Shown here piece after piece: positions 36,071 to 44,155 of a stretch of DNA of 64,000 bases; the stretch's first letter is position 1, and each line of letters opens with the position of its first letter. The notes beneath the pieces were generated by a model. The model saw only the letters and a list, made by a program, of their open reading frames with translations. It was not told where the DNA came from and did no database searches. Source of the DNA: Pseudomonas sp. Irchel s3b2 (GTDB lineage: Bacteria; Pseudomonadota; Gammaproteobacteria; Pseudomonadales; Pseudomonadaceae). Location of the stretch: NCBI RefSeq assembly GCF_900187445.1, contig NZ_FYEB01000003.1:1-64000 (forward strand), read 5' to 3'. The position numbers were made by a program, and so were the translations under genes.

Positions 36071-36124
36071 CGTTTGCTCCATGAAAAAAGCGCCGTTGAA
36101 GGCGCTTTTTTCGTGGAGCAAACG
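36071..36124. terminator. Bidirectional terminator after secB
   Basis: The core stem GAAAAAAGCGCC/GGCGCTTTTTTC extends outward through CGTTTGCTCCA/TGGAGCAAACG, giving a near-perfect 23-bp arm. It separates secB from convergent trmL. Confidence 0.85.
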
Positions 36125-36134
36125 AAACCTTCGA

Positions 36135-36211
36135 GTAGGAGCTGCCGAAGGCTGCGATCTTTTGATTTTGATTTTTAAGATCAAAAGATCGCAGCCTTCG
36201 GCAGCTCCTAC
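36135..36211. repeat. Perfect 32-bp inverted repeat
   Basis: The arm 36135-36166 (GTAGGAGCTGCCGAAGGCTG onward) is exactly complementary to 36180-36211, around a 13-base T-rich spacer. This is a recurring pseudomonad intergenic repeat. Transcribed either way it would form a very stable hairpin between secB and trmL. Confidence 0.8.
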
Positions 36212-36224
36212 GGGGGCGTGTCCC

Positions 36225-36680
36225 TTACTTGAACCCGAGCTGGCGCCAGCCTTCATACACCGCGACGGCCACGGTGTTGGACAGGTTCAGGCTGCGACAG
36301 CCTTCGCGCATGGGCAAACGCAGACGTTGTTCACTGGGCAGGGCATCGAGCACTTCGGCCGGCAAGCCGCGGCTTTCCGGCCCGAACAGGAAGGCATCGC
36401 CCTCGGCGAAACTGGCCTCGTGAAATGGCCGCGAGCCCTTGGTGGTAAAGGCGAACAGCCGAGGATGGCCGAGGCTTTCCAGGCAGCTTGCGAGGTCCGC
36501 ATGGCGTTGCAGGGTGGCATACTCATGGTAATCGAGGCCGGCCCGGCGCAGACGCTTGTCGTCCATCTCGAAGCCCAGCGGTTCGATCAAATGCAGGTGG
36601 CAGCCACTGTTGGCGCACAGCCTGATAACGTTGCCGGTATTCGGCGGAATTTCTGGTTGGAAAAGGATGACGTGAAACAT
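36225..36680 (-). CDS. trmL: tRNA (cytidine/uridine-2'-O)-methyltransferase TrmL
   Basis: A 151-residue SPOUT methyltransferase that methylates the wobble ribose of tRNA-Leu species. The start FHVILFQPEIPPNTGNVIRLC, motif LLFGPESRGLP-type (FLFGPESRGLP) and the C-terminal SLNLSNTVAVAVYEGWRQ knot are characteristic. The ATG is set at 36680, six bases after GGAG. Its start codon overlaps the start of the divergent gene at 36679. Confidence 0.93.
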   Translation of the reverse strand: MFHVILFQPEIPPNTGNVIRLCANSGCHLHLIEPLGFEMDDKRLRRAGLDYHEYATLQRHADLASCLESLGHPRLFAFTTKGSRPFHEASFAEGDAFLFGPESRGLPAEVLDALPSEQRLRLPMREGCRSLNLSNTVAVAVYEGWRQLGFK

Positions 36681-37119
36681 GCACGGCTCCGAAGATAAAG
36701 ATGACGGGCATTCTACGCCGCCAAAGGATCCTCGTTCGAAACTATTCCCGCGGGTGATGGCTTCGCTGGCGATTGTCGGGGTGATGGTGGGCCTGATGAT
36801 CGGTCGCCTGACAGCGCCCGACCCCAGCGTTTTACAGCAGGTCGAGGTGACGAACGATGGGCTGGTGGTATGGTTCAACAACGAACCCAAAACCCACGGC
36901 GAGCTGGTCGACGGCAGCGTGGCGCTGTTGTTCGAGGCGCAAGGCAAGGCGCAGAAAGGTCAGCTCAAGCTCAACGGCAAGGACGTGAACTGGCGAACGC
37001 GGTTGAGTGATGGCGGATTGTTGCTGACGCTGGTGGCTGCCCGGCCGCTGCAGGGCGAGTGGGCCGGTAGCGAGGTCGATGACCGCTGGCGGCTGGAGAT
37101 CCATCTCCGAGAGCAATAA
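36679..37119 (+). CDS. Small single-pass membrane protein (PA5126-like)
   Basis: A 146-residue protein with a charged N terminus, one membrane helix (MASLAIVGVMVGLMIGRLT, about 27-45) and an extracytoplasmic domain. No family function is known to me. Its position between trmL and ntrC matches the hypothetical gene in P. aeruginosa. The ATG at 36679 overlaps the trmL start on the other strand by two bases; an internal ATG at 36757 would remove the charged leader and is a possible alternative. Confidence 0.75.
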   Translation: MHGSEDKDDGHSTPPKDPRSKLFPRVMASLAIVGVMVGLMIGRLTAPDPSVLQQVEVTNDGLVVWFNNEPKTHGELVDGSVALLFEAQGKAQKGQLKLNGKDVNWRTRLSDGGLLLTLVAARPLQGEWAGSEVDDRWRLEIHLREQ

Positions 37120-37423
37120 AAGAGGGAATCCCCGGCCTGCCTGTACCAAGGTTCCCAAAACGGGAGGGCTCGCGCATTGCGTCGTGAACCCGGTGTAAAG
37201 AGGGAATCCCCGGCCTGCCTGTACCAAGGACCCCAAAACGGGAGGGGCTCGTCGCAGTTGCGGTATGAGCCCGGTGTAAAGAGGGAATCCCCGGCCTGCC
37301 TGTACCAAGGACCCCAAAACGGGAGGGCTCGTCGCAGTTGCGGTATGAGCCCGGTGTAAAGAGGGGAAGCCCCGGCCTGCCTGTACCAAGGTCCCCGAAA
37401 CTGGGTAGTGAATCGAATCACTG
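37119..37423 (-). ncRNA. nrsZ: Probable NrsZ nitrogen-regulated sRNA, four repeats
   Basis: The gap between ntrC and the PA5126-like gene holds tandem copies of an 80-bp unit at 37119-37196, 37197-37277, 37278-37357 and 37358 to about 37410 (last copy diverged). On the minus strand the full copies fold into a hairpin GGGCTC...GAGCCC with an inner CGCA/TGCG, then CCTTGGTACAGG. A near-perfect sigma-54 promoter directs leftward transcription from about 37423. P. aeruginosa NrsZ sits at this locus, is NtrC/sigma-54 dependent, is built of repeated stem-loop blocks and is processed. Ends are inferred. Confidence 0.72.
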
Positions 37424-37432
37424 ATTGGACTA

Positions 37433-37450
37433 TTGCAGGGCGCGTGCCAG
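37433..37450 (-). promoter_or_regulatory. Sigma-54 promoter of the nrsZ-like sRNA
   Basis: On the minus strand CTGGCACGCGCCCTGCAAT has GG (37448-37447) and GC (37436-37435) ten bases apart, with the full TGGCACG -24 consensus. Confidence 0.78.
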
Positions 37451-37490
37451 TTTTTAACACGTTGCAACAGAAAGCCGTCGAGAAGCGCTG

Positions 37491-37514
37491 AAAGCCCCGT
37501 AATTCGGGGCTTTT
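37491..37514. terminator. Terminator between ntrC and nrsZ
   Basis: The stem AAAGCCCCG/CGGGGCTTT has T-rich flanks on the right and weaker ones on the left. It would stop ntrBC transcripts before the nrsZ promoter. Confidence 0.6.
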
Positions 37515-37593
37515 GGGTTTTTTCGATAGAGGTTCGATTGCGAACGCAGGCGGGATTTCGGATCTGTTGCCGTGCGCGATTGCGGTTCACGGT

Positions 37594-37608
37594 GCATTGC
37601 GGCGGTGC
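37594..37608. promoter_or_regulatory. Probable NtrC site for nrsZ
   Basis: GCATTGCGGCGGTGC differs by one base from GCAC-N7-GTGC and lies about 150 bp upstream of the nrsZ -24 element. Confidence 0.45.
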
Positions 37609-37620
37609 ACACCGGGGCGA

Positions 37621-37653
37621 TGATCGTTCCCACGCAGAGCGTGGGAACGATCA
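37621..37653. repeat. REP-type palindrome
   Basis: Perfect inverted arms TGATCGTTCCCACGC and GCGTGGGAACGATCA around AGA, just after the ntrC stop codon. Same family as 24036 and 61745. Confidence 0.8.
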
Positions 37654-37663
37654 GGTGAAGGGA

Positions 37664-39100
37664 CTAGCCCTCATCCCCCTCATCATCATCCCCACTATCA
37701 ACCTTCATCCCCAATTCCTTGATCTTGCGCGTCAGGGTATTACGCCCCCAGCCCAGCAACACGGCGGCATCGCGGCGGCGGCCGGCGGTGTGTTTGAGGG
37801 CGGTTTCGATCATGATCCGCTCGAAACTCGGCACGGCGCTGTCGAGCAGACTCGATTGACCGCGAGCCAGCGCCTGATCAGCCCACTGACGCAGCGCTTG
37901 CTCCCAGTTGGTCACCGGCGCCGAATCCTGCGGCAGGCTCAGCAGCTCTGGCGGCAGATCGCTGATGTGCACTTCGCGACCCGAAGCCATCACCGTAATC
38001 CAGCGACAAGTATTCTCCAGCTGACGCACGTTGCCTGGCCACGGCAGGTTCTTCAGGTATTCCTCGGTTTCGCTTTTCAGCAGCTTTGGTTCCACCGCCA
38101 GTTCTTGCGCGGCGCGGCCAAGGAAGTGCTTGGCCAGGGTCGGGATGTCTTCGCGACGGTCCGACATTCGTGGAATGTGGATGCGGATCACGTTGAGGCG
38201 GTGAAACAAGTCCTCACGGAATTTCCCGGCATGCACCAGGGTTTCCAGATTCTGGTGCGTCGCGGCGATGATTCGCACATCGACCTTCACCGGCACATGG
38301 CCGCCGACACGGTAGAACTCGCCGTCTGCCAATACCCGCAGCAAACGAGTCTGAGTATCCGCCGGCATGTCACCGATTTCATCGAGGAACAGCGTGCCGC
38401 CATCAGCCTGCTCAAAACGCCCGCGACGCAAGTTGGCCGCACCGGTGAATGCGCCTTTTTCATGGCCGAACAGTTCGGATTCCATCAGGTCTTTCGGGAT
38501 CGCCGCCATGTTCAGTGCAATGAACGGCGAGGCCGCCCGTGGGCTGTGACGGTGCAGGGCGTGGGCAACCAGTTCTTTACCGGTACCGGATTCGCCATTG
38601 ATCAGCACGGTGATGTTGGAGTGGCTCAAGCGCCCGATGGCGCGAAACACTTCCTGCATCGCCGGCGCTTCGCCGATGATTTCCGGGGTGCGGGTCAGTG
38701 TCGGGACGACTTCCAGGCCTTGCTGTTCCTGAGCGTGCTGGTTGGCACGTTTGACCAGCGACACCGCTTCGTCGACGTCAAATGGCTTGGGCAGGTATTC
38801 GAACGCGCCGCCCTGATAAGACGCGACAGCGCTGTCCAGGTCGGAGTGCGCGGTCATGATGATCACCGGCAGCCGTGGGTGTTGTTCGCGAATCCGTGCC
38901 AGAAGGTCCAGACCGCTGGCACCCGGCATGCGGATGTCAGAGATGATCACGTCCGGCTGCTGACGCGCCAGGCGGCTCATCACTCCATCGGCACTGTCGA
39001 AGCTTTGCGTAGTCATGCCTTCCTGCTGCAAGGCTTTTTCCAAGACCCAACGGATAGAACGGTCGTCATCGACGATCCACACGGTTTCACTACGGCTCAT
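37664..39100 (-). CDS. ntrC: Nitrogen response regulator NtrC
   Basis: A 478-residue enhancer-binding protein. Receiver domain (1-120) with phospho-acceptor Asp55 in [10 protein letters not shown]; sigma-54 AAA+ domain (about 140-380) with GESGTGKE, the GAFTGA loop and Walker B; a Fis-type helix-turn-helix near the end ([16 protein letters not shown]). It activates sigma-54 promoters under nitrogen limitation. Its ATG overlaps ntrB. The candidate sites at ntrB, nrsZ and gabP would be its targets. Confidence 0.96.
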   Translation of the reverse strand: MSRSETVWIVDDDRSIRWVLEKALQQEGMTTQSFDSADGVMSRLARQQPDVIISDIRMPGASGLDLLARIREQHPRLPVIIMTAHSDLDSAVASYQGGAFEYLPKPFDVDEAVSLVKRANQHAQEQQGLEVVPTLTRTPEIIGEAPAMQEVFRAIGRLSHSNITVLINGESGTGKELVAHALHRHSPRAASPFIALNMAAIPKDLMESELFGHEKGAFTGAANLRRGRFEQADGGTLFLDEIGDMPADTQTRLLRVLADGEFYRVGGHVPVKVDVRIIAATHQNLETLVHAGKFREDLFHRLNVIRIHIPRMSDRREDIPTLAKHFLGRAAQELAVEPKLLKSETEEYLKNLPWPGNVRQLENTCRWITVMASGREVHISDLPPELLSLPQDSAPVTNWEQALRQWADQALARGQSSLLDSAVPSFERIMIETALKHTAGRRRDAAVLLGWGRNTLTRKIKELGMKVDSGDDDEGDEG

Positions 39101-40182
39101 GTCGATGTGGCTCCTTGTTCCAGTGGCAGAAAGATCGAGAACGTGGTGTGGCCTGGATGGCTGTCACATTCGATCAGGCCCTGGTGCTGGCTGATGATGT
39201 TCTGGGTAATGGCCAGGCCCAGCCCGGTACCGTCCGGGCGGCCGCTGACCATGGGGAAGAAGATGGTTTCCTGCAACTCGGCGGGAATGCCCGGGCCGTT
39301 GTCGATGATTTCGATCTTGGTCACCAGACGATGGCGCACGTGGCCGATGGTGAATTGGCGCATGGCGCGGGTACGCAAGCTGATGCGGCCAAGGCGCAGC
39401 TCGTTCTGGCTGCTGATGGCCTGCATCGCGTTGCGTACGATGTTAAGCACGGCTTGAATCATCTGTTCGCGATCAATCAAGACATCCGGAATGCTTGGGT
39501 CGTAGTCGCGCACCAAAGTGATGCATCCCTGACTTTCGGCCTCTACCAACTGACCCACGCGTTCCAACACTTCATGGACGTTGCACATGGCCAATGACGG
39601 CAATTTGTTGGAGCCGAGCATGCGATCCACCAGATTGCGCAGGCGATCGGCTTCTTCAATGATGACGTTGGTGTAATCGCGCAGGCTTTCTTCCGGCAAT
39701 TCACGGGCGAGCAGTTGAGCCGCGCCACGAATCCCGCCCAGCGGGTTTTTGATCTCGTGGGCGAGGCCGCGTACCAGCATCTTGCTGGTTTCCTGTTTCG
39801 ACAGTTGCGCCTCTTCCTTGGTGATCCGCAGCAAGCGGTCACGCGGGTGAACCTCCAGCAGCAGCAGCGTAGCGCCATTGCTCAGGATCGGTGTCACGGC
39901 GTAGTCGACGGTCAGGGTCTGGCCGGTGAGGGCGGTGAGCATCGCTTCACGTTTGGTGAACGGATGCGCCTGCTCGACCGCCTGACGCAGGGAATTCAGC
40001 GCTTCGGTGGACTCGGTGAACAATTCGCTGATGAACTGTCCATGGCTTCGCTGACCACTGATGGCCAGCAGCATCTCCGCCGCCGGGTTCATGTACTCAA
40101 GGCGCAGTTCGGCGTCGAGCAGAATGGTGGCGGTGGTCAGGTTGTCGAGTAGCAAGCGGTGTAGTGCGTCGCTAATGGTCAT
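39097..40182 (-). CDS. ntrB: Nitrogen sensor kinase NtrB
   Basis: A 361-residue soluble histidine kinase: PAS domain (about 10-110), dimerisation domain with His142 in GLAHEIKNPLGG, and ATPase motifs NIVRNAMQA, DNGPGIP and GTGLGLAI. With PII proteins it phosphorylates or dephosphorylates NtrC according to glutamine supply. The start at 40182 has CCAAAAGAGGTCCTG upstream; a longer frame would run into the promoter region. Confidence 0.95.
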   Translation of the reverse strand: MTISDALHRLLLDNLTTATILLDAELRLEYMNPAAEMLLAISGQRSHGQFISELFTESTEALNSLRQAVEQAHPFTKREAMLTALTGQTLTVDYAVTPILSNGATLLLLEVHPRDRLLRITKEEAQLSKQETSKMLVRGLAHEIKNPLGGIRGAAQLLARELPEESLRDYTNVIIEEADRLRNLVDRMLGSNKLPSLAMCNVHEVLERVGQLVEAESQGCITLVRDYDPSIPDVLIDREQMIQAVLNIVRNAMQAISSQNELRLGRISLRTRAMRQFTIGHVRHRLVTKIEIIDNGPGIPAELQETIFFPMVSGRPDGTGLGLAITQNIISQHQGLIECDSHPGHTTFSIFLPLEQGATST

Positions 40183-40237
40183 CAGGACCTCTTTTGGAGC
40201 AGGGCATGCGCGTGAATAACGCGCCGATACGGGGAAA

Positions 40238-40255
40238 ATGCAAAAACCAAACCAA
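40238..40255 (-). promoter_or_regulatory. Putative sigma-54 promoter of ntrBC
   Basis: On the minus strand TTGGTTTGGTTTTTGCAT carries GG (40253-40252) and GC (40241-40240) ten bases apart; the -12 half (TTTTTGCA) fits well and the -24 half is partial. It lies about 55 bp before the ntrB ATG. Confidence 0.5.
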
Positions 40256-40381
40256 GGCTCCGAAAAGAAGCGTTTAGAGCCTGAAACAGGCGTTTGACGC
40301 TCATTTGCGTGGCGTTCTGCCAGCTTTTGCGGGTACTTTCGAACCAAAATGGGTTGGGATATGAGTACTGTGCACTCTATC

Positions 40382-40396
40382 GCACCAATATAGTGC
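40382..40396. promoter_or_regulatory. Probable NtrC site upstream of ntrBC
   Basis: GCACCAATATAGTGC is a perfect GCAC-N7-GTGC site about 130 bp upstream of the -24 element, with a second half-site (GTGCACT, 40370-40376) next to it. It implies autoregulation of ntrBC. Confidence 0.65.
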
Positions 40397-40407
40397 GCAA
40401 ACCTGAA

Positions 40408-40501
40408 CTGTAGGAGCGAAGCTTGCTCGCGAAGACGGCGGTACAGTCAACATTGATGTCGCCTGATATACCGCTTTCGCGAGCAAGCTCGCTCCTACAG
40501 G
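40408..40501. repeat. REP doublet (REPIN)
   Basis: CTGTAGGAGCGAAGCTTGCT...GCGAA faces TTCGCGAGCAAGCTCGCTCC...ACAG across about 45 bp. Lies between the NtrC site and the DUF4124 gene. Confidence 0.8.
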
Positions 40502-40522
40502 GTTGCGCTTAACTGACTGGCA

Positions 40523-41125
40523 TTAGCGCCAGAAGCTTTTTTCTTCTTCAGGTTTATCTTTGAGGGGGCATTCCGGCCGTTGGCCGTAGTCGGTGAAGGC
40601 GCAGGGTTTGACCTGGCGTTTCTGCGCGAGGGAAATGCGCTGCATATGGAAGGGTTGATTGGCCGTGCGTTCGACGGTACGGCCCTGTTCGTCGAGGATT
40701 TCCACCGATAAGTGATGGCTGCCGCGGTCGATGTTGCTCAGGGCGAACACCGGGCTCGGGCCGGGCTCGGCGGTGGGCTGGCCATCCAGCAGCAGGCGAT
40801 ACCTATGGCCCTGTTGCAGGCCGGGTTCACTGGTAACGCTGACGATCAATTCACCGGCAGTGCTACGGATCGTGGCATCCGGGTCCGGCACCAGCACACG
40901 AAGCATGTCGTAATGAAACAGTGGTTTGGCTTTTGTGGCCGCAACTGGCGCGGCGCCACTCGGGTTGGCCGACATTCGATTGCTGGTCGCCAGTGGCACG
41001 CGCTTGGCGTTACGAGTGCCCGGCTGATCGGTGAAGACCCGATTACCCTGGGCGTCGATATAGGTGAAGACCTCGGCCATTGTCGGCAGGCTGATCAGGC
41101 ACGCGACCAACAGCCAGAACCTCAA
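40523..41125 (-). CDS. DUF4124 exported protein (copy 2)
   Basis: A 200-residue exported protein with a signal peptide (1-17) and an N-terminal DUF4124 module (VFTYIDAQGNRVFTDQPG), then a beta-sandwich resembling fibronectin type III. The C terminus has two Cys. It shares layout and key segments (SNIDRGSHHLSVEILDEQG) with the preceding gene's product (VNIDRGEHRLAVQVIDGQN), so they are tandem paralogs. The genes overlap by 4 bp. Function unknown; the operon lies between glnA and ntrBC. Confidence 0.8.
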   Translation of the reverse strand: MRFWLLVACLISLPTMAEVFTYIDAQGNRVFTDQPGTRNAKRVPLATSNRMSANPSGAAPVAATKAKPLFHYDMLRVLVPDPDATIRSTAGELIVSVTSEPGLQQGHRYRLLLDGQPTAEPGPSPVFALSNIDRGSHHLSVEILDEQGRTVERTANQPFHMQRISLAQKRQVKPCAFTDYGQRPECPLKDKPEEEKSFWR

Positions 41126-41637
41126 GGCTTATGCACCCGTTGTACGGTGAAAGTCACGGTGGGGCTCTGCTGCACGACATTTTGCCCATCGATCACCTGA
41201 ACCGCGAGGCGGTGTTCGCCACGGTCGATGTTCACCAGTTGCAGAATCGGTACGTTGCTCGGTTGGCCGTAGGCTTGATCGTCCAGTAACAGCCTCAATC
41301 GATGAGGGCCTTGCAGGCGCGGCTGGATCAATACGCCAACCGTGAACGTGCCGTTGTTGGCGCGCAAGGCTTCTTCGGTGGGCAAACCGGTCAGCTCCAG
41401 CACCTGATAGGCGCTGTTGGGCTGTTCACGGCGACTGGATTGCGCAGGCGCTATTGGTTCGCTCGGTGGTTGAAGCTCGATGCTGTTGAGCGGTGGTAAC
41501 TCCACGGGCTGAGCCTTTACGCCATCGGGTGGTTGATTGCTGTACGCCGTGTTGCCGTTGGCGTCGGTGTATTTGTAGATCTGCGCGGCGACGGGCAGGG
41601 CGATCAGCACAAGCAGGCATAACAACAATGAGCGCAT
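41122..41637 (-). CDS. DUF4124 exported protein (copy 1)
   Basis: A 171-residue exported paralog of the next gene's product: signal peptide (1-18), DUF4124 motif IYKYTDANGNTAYSNQPP, a Pro-rich linker (40-65) and a beta-sandwich with PRLQGPHRLRLLLDDQ. The ATG at 41637 is chosen because the signal peptide starts there. Function unknown; probably periplasmic. Confidence 0.8.
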   Translation of the reverse strand: MRSLLLCLLVLIALPVAAQIYKYTDANGNTAYSNQPPDGVKAQPVELPPLNSIELQPPSEPIAPAQSSRREQPNSAYQVLELTGLPTEEALRANNGTFTVGVLIQPRLQGPHRLRLLLDDQAYGQPSNVPILQLVNIDRGEHRLAVQVIDGQNVVQQSPTVTFTVQRVHKP

Positions 41638-41738
41638 TGCAGGCTTCCATTGGCCGTTGGGCAAGTGTCCGGCCCTGTTCCGTTCATGGCGACTAAGCGC
41701 TGAGCATAGAGCACTTCAGCGCACATCGGCAGATCGGC

Positions 41739-42287
41739 TCAGTGGCTGGCGCTGCACAACTCAGCGGTGGCGCGTACCTGGGCAAGCTCGCGCAATGGCG
41801 CTTGGGCGCCGGCTTTATTGGCCTTGGCCAGCCAGGACGGACACTGCGGGTCGTTGCGATAAGGGCGGAAATCGGCCAATTGTTGCAGCAGGCGTTTTTG
41901 TAACTGATCGAGTTGCGGGCGGATCTGCCCAACGAGATCGGGGCGAGGATCATTGGGCGCCTTGCCTTGCGCATGCCAGTCAGACAGGTGCGCGTATTGC
42001 ACCAGTTTGTTGGCCTCGATCTGCGCCGAGAAGAACTGTTCGACGGCTTCGTTGCTCAATTTATAAGCAGGTGCCAGGGCGACGGCGCCGGCAATGACTT
42101 CGCGCTCGCGCTGACGGTCTTCGACCGGTTTGCCACTGTCCCATTTGCTAAGCGCGACCTGATCGGCAATCGCCAGGCGTTCTTCGATGGTGCCAAGCAG
42201 CGGGGCGAGGGCGGCAGGTGCCGGGCTGGCAAAAGCGCTGTTGGTCAGCAGGGCGGTGAGCAGGGCAAGGCATGGGCGTAGGCGCAT
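41739..42287 (-). CDS. Periplasmic chorismate mutase (AroQ-gamma)
   Basis: A 182-residue exported all-helical chorismate mutase. Signal peptide (1-20, ending AFA). Active-site segments LGTIEERLAIADQVALSKW and PVEDRQREREVI match secreted AroQ-gamma enzymes (Arg, Lys, Asp and Gln of the pocket). Converts chorismate to prephenate in the periplasm; P. aeruginosa has such an enzyme. Why it sits beside glnA is unclear. Two Cys near the C terminus may form a disulfide. Confidence 0.82.
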   Translation of the reverse strand: MRLRPCLALLTALLTNSAFASPAPAALAPLLGTIEERLAIADQVALSKWDSGKPVEDRQREREVIAGAVALAPAYKLSNEAVEQFFSAQIEANKLVQYAHLSDWHAQGKAPNDPRPDLVGQIRPQLDQLQKRLLQQLADFRPYRNDPQCPSWLAKANKAGAQAPLRELAQVRATAELCSASH

Positions 42288-42366
42288 GGGGCATCTCGGC
42301 TTTATCGGATGAAGGCCATGATGCACGCAACCGGGCACCCGATGACAGACGATCGCCCATAAAAAA

Positions 42367-42384
42367 GGCCTCCCGAAGGAGGCC
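42367..42384 (-). terminator. Terminator of glnA
   Basis: GGCCTCC/GGAGGCC with a CGAA loop, followed leftward by a T6 run, directly downstream of the glnA stop codon. Confidence 0.85.
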
Positions 42385-42420
42385 TCTCTTTGTCACGCCG
42401 CGTGTCGCAGCGCTACCGGA

Positions 42421-43827
42421 TCAGCAGCTGTAGTACAGCTCATATTCCAGTGGGTGTACGAAGGTACGAACCTTGATTTCTTCTTCGCTTTTCAGAGCGA
42501 TGTAAGCGTCGATGAAGTCGTCGCTGAAAACGCCGCCTTTGGTCAGGAACGCACGACCTTTGTCCAGCTCTTCCAGGGCTTCTTTCAGGCTGCCGCAAAC
42601 TTGTGGGATCTCTTTCGCCTCTTCAGGCGGCAGGTCGTACAGGTTTTTGTCAGCGGCGTCGCCTGGGTGGATCTTGTTCTGGATGCCGTCCAGGCCAGCC
42701 ATCAACAGTGCAGCGAAGCCCAGGTACGGGTTAGCTGCTGGATCCGGGAAGCGAGCTTCGATACGGCGAGCACGAGGGCTGGACACGTAAGGAATACGGA
42801 TCGAAGCCGAACGGTTACGAGCCGAGTAAGCCAGCATCACTGGCGCTTCGAAACCTGGGACCAGACGCTTGTAGGAGTTGGTCGACGGGTTGGTGAAGCC
42901 GTTCAGAGCCTTACCGTGCTTGATGATGCCGCCGATGAAGTACAGAGCGGTATCGGACAGGCCAGCATAGCCTTCGCCAGCGAAGGTGTTCTTGCCATCT
43001 TTGGCGATGGACAGGTGAACGTGCATACCCGAACCGTTGTCGCCGTACAGAGGCTTAGGCATGAAGGTCGCGGTGCGGCCGTAGGCGTCAGCAACGTTGT
43101 GTACGCAGTATTTCAGGGTTTGAACTTCGTCAGCCTTGGCAACCAGGGTGTTGAACTTCACGCCGATTTCGTTCTGGCCGGCAGTCGCCACTTCGTGGTG
43201 GTGAACTTCGATGACCAGGCCCATTTCTTCCATGGCGTTGCACATGGAGGTACGGATTTCGTGGTCGTGGTCGAATGGCGGAACCGGGAAGTAGCCGCCT
43301 TTGACGCCTGGACGGTGGCCTTTGTTGCCGCCTTCCACGTCCTGGTCGGACATCCACGAACCTTGTTCGGAGAAGATTTTGAACATGGAGCCGGAGATGT
43401 CGGACTTGAACTTCACTTCGTCGAAGATGAAGAATTCAGGCTCTGGACCCACGAATACGGTGTCGCCGATACCGGTCGACTTCAGGTATTCCTCGGCACG
43501 CTTGGCGATCGCACGTGGGTCACGGTCGTAGCCTTGCATGGTCGAAGGCTCGATCACGTCGCAAACCAGGATCAGGGTCGGCTCTTCGGTGAACGGGTCG
43601 AGAACGGCAGTGCTGTCGTCCGGCATCAGGATCATGTCGGAGGCTTCGATGCCTTTCCAGCCAGCGATGGAGGAACCGTCGAACATTTTGCCTTCTTCGA
43701 AGAAAGCTTCATCCAGCCCATCGCGAGCCGGCATGGTCACGTGGTGCTGAGTGCCTTTGGTGTCCGTGAAGCGCAGATCAATCCACTTGACGTCATGATC
43801 TTTGATGAGTTGAACCGACTTCGACAT
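42421..43827 (-). CDS. glnA: Glutamine synthetase, type I
   Basis: A 468-residue dodecameric enzyme that makes glutamine from glutamate, ammonia and ATP. The N-terminal beta-grasp ([15 protein letters not shown]), metal sites [11 protein letters not shown] and GSGMHVHLS, and the adenylylated Tyr in [10 protein letters not shown] identify it. Adenylylation by GlnE and transcription by NtrC regulate it. Upstream 328 bp contain a sigma-54 promoter. Convergently bounded by a strong terminator. Confidence 0.97.
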   Translation of the reverse strand: MSKSVQLIKDHDVKWIDLRFTDTKGTQHHVTMPARDGLDEAFFEEGKMFDGSSIAGWKGIEASDMILMPDDSTAVLDPFTEEPTLILVCDVIEPSTMQGYDRDPRAIAKRAEEYLKSTGIGDTVFVGPEPEFFIFDEVKFKSDISGSMFKIFSEQGSWMSDQDVEGGNKGHRPGVKGGYFPVPPFDHDHEIRTSMCNAMEEMGLVIEVHHHEVATAGQNEIGVKFNTLVAKADEVQTLKYCVHNVADAYGRTATFMPKPLYGDNGSGMHVHLSIAKDGKNTFAGEGYAGLSDTALYFIGGIIKHGKALNGFTNPSTNSYKRLVPGFEAPVMLAYSARNRSASIRIPYVSSPRARRIEARFPDPAANPYLGFAALLMAGLDGIQNKIHPGDAADKNLYDLPPEEAKEIPQVCGSLKEALEELDKGRAFLTKGGVFSDDFIDAYIALKSEEEIKVRTFVHPLEYELYYSC

Positions 43828-43923
43828 AGTGTCCTCCGGGTGGCTTAGGGCTAGTAGTGGATGCCCTTAAATGTGGGTGATGCCGGCGCGAATACTCTGC
43901 CAAGGCAACCTGCCTCACAAGGG

Positions 43924-43940
43924 AGCAAATTGCATGCCAG
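43924..43940 (-). promoter_or_regulatory. Sigma-54 promoter of glnA
   Basis: On the minus strand CTGGCATGCAATTTGCT has GG and GC (43926-43925) exactly ten bases apart, with TGGCA and TTTGC conserved. A degenerate NtrC-like site GCACCAAAACAGGTC lies near 44045-44060. The rest of the 43828-44155 spacer holds no gene. Confidence 0.65.
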
Positions 43941-44107
43941 TGCCCCACCATGGGTTTTTTGCCCCAATATCACGCTTATAAAGGTGTAGTGCCTCGAAAA
44001 GCGCAAAACCTTGCCCTGTAATGTAGCGTCGAAATCCACAAATGACCTGTTTTGGTGCGCACAAAACCTTCTGCACATTAACTGGTTAAACCTTGAGCAA
44101 TTTCCGC

Positions 44108-44113
44108 TATAAT
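44108..44113 (+). promoter_or_regulatory. Probable -10 element for thiI
   Basis: TATAAT lies 43 bp before the thiI ATG; the -35 region (GTTAAA near 44085) is weak. Confidence 0.4.
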
Positions 44114-44155
44114 CCGCGCCCCCCTTTTTCGGCTGGCCCAGCGCGCGCTGTTTTC

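Noticed and set aside
37119..37410. CRISPR array
   Set aside because: The repeats are contiguous 80-bp units without spacers and no cas genes are nearby; the sigma-54 promoter and locus point to an sRNA.
36832..37590. Repetitive open frame across the tandem repeats (FTPGS-type peptide repeats)
   Set aside because: It follows only from the repeat period and overlaps the membrane-protein gene; no start signal.
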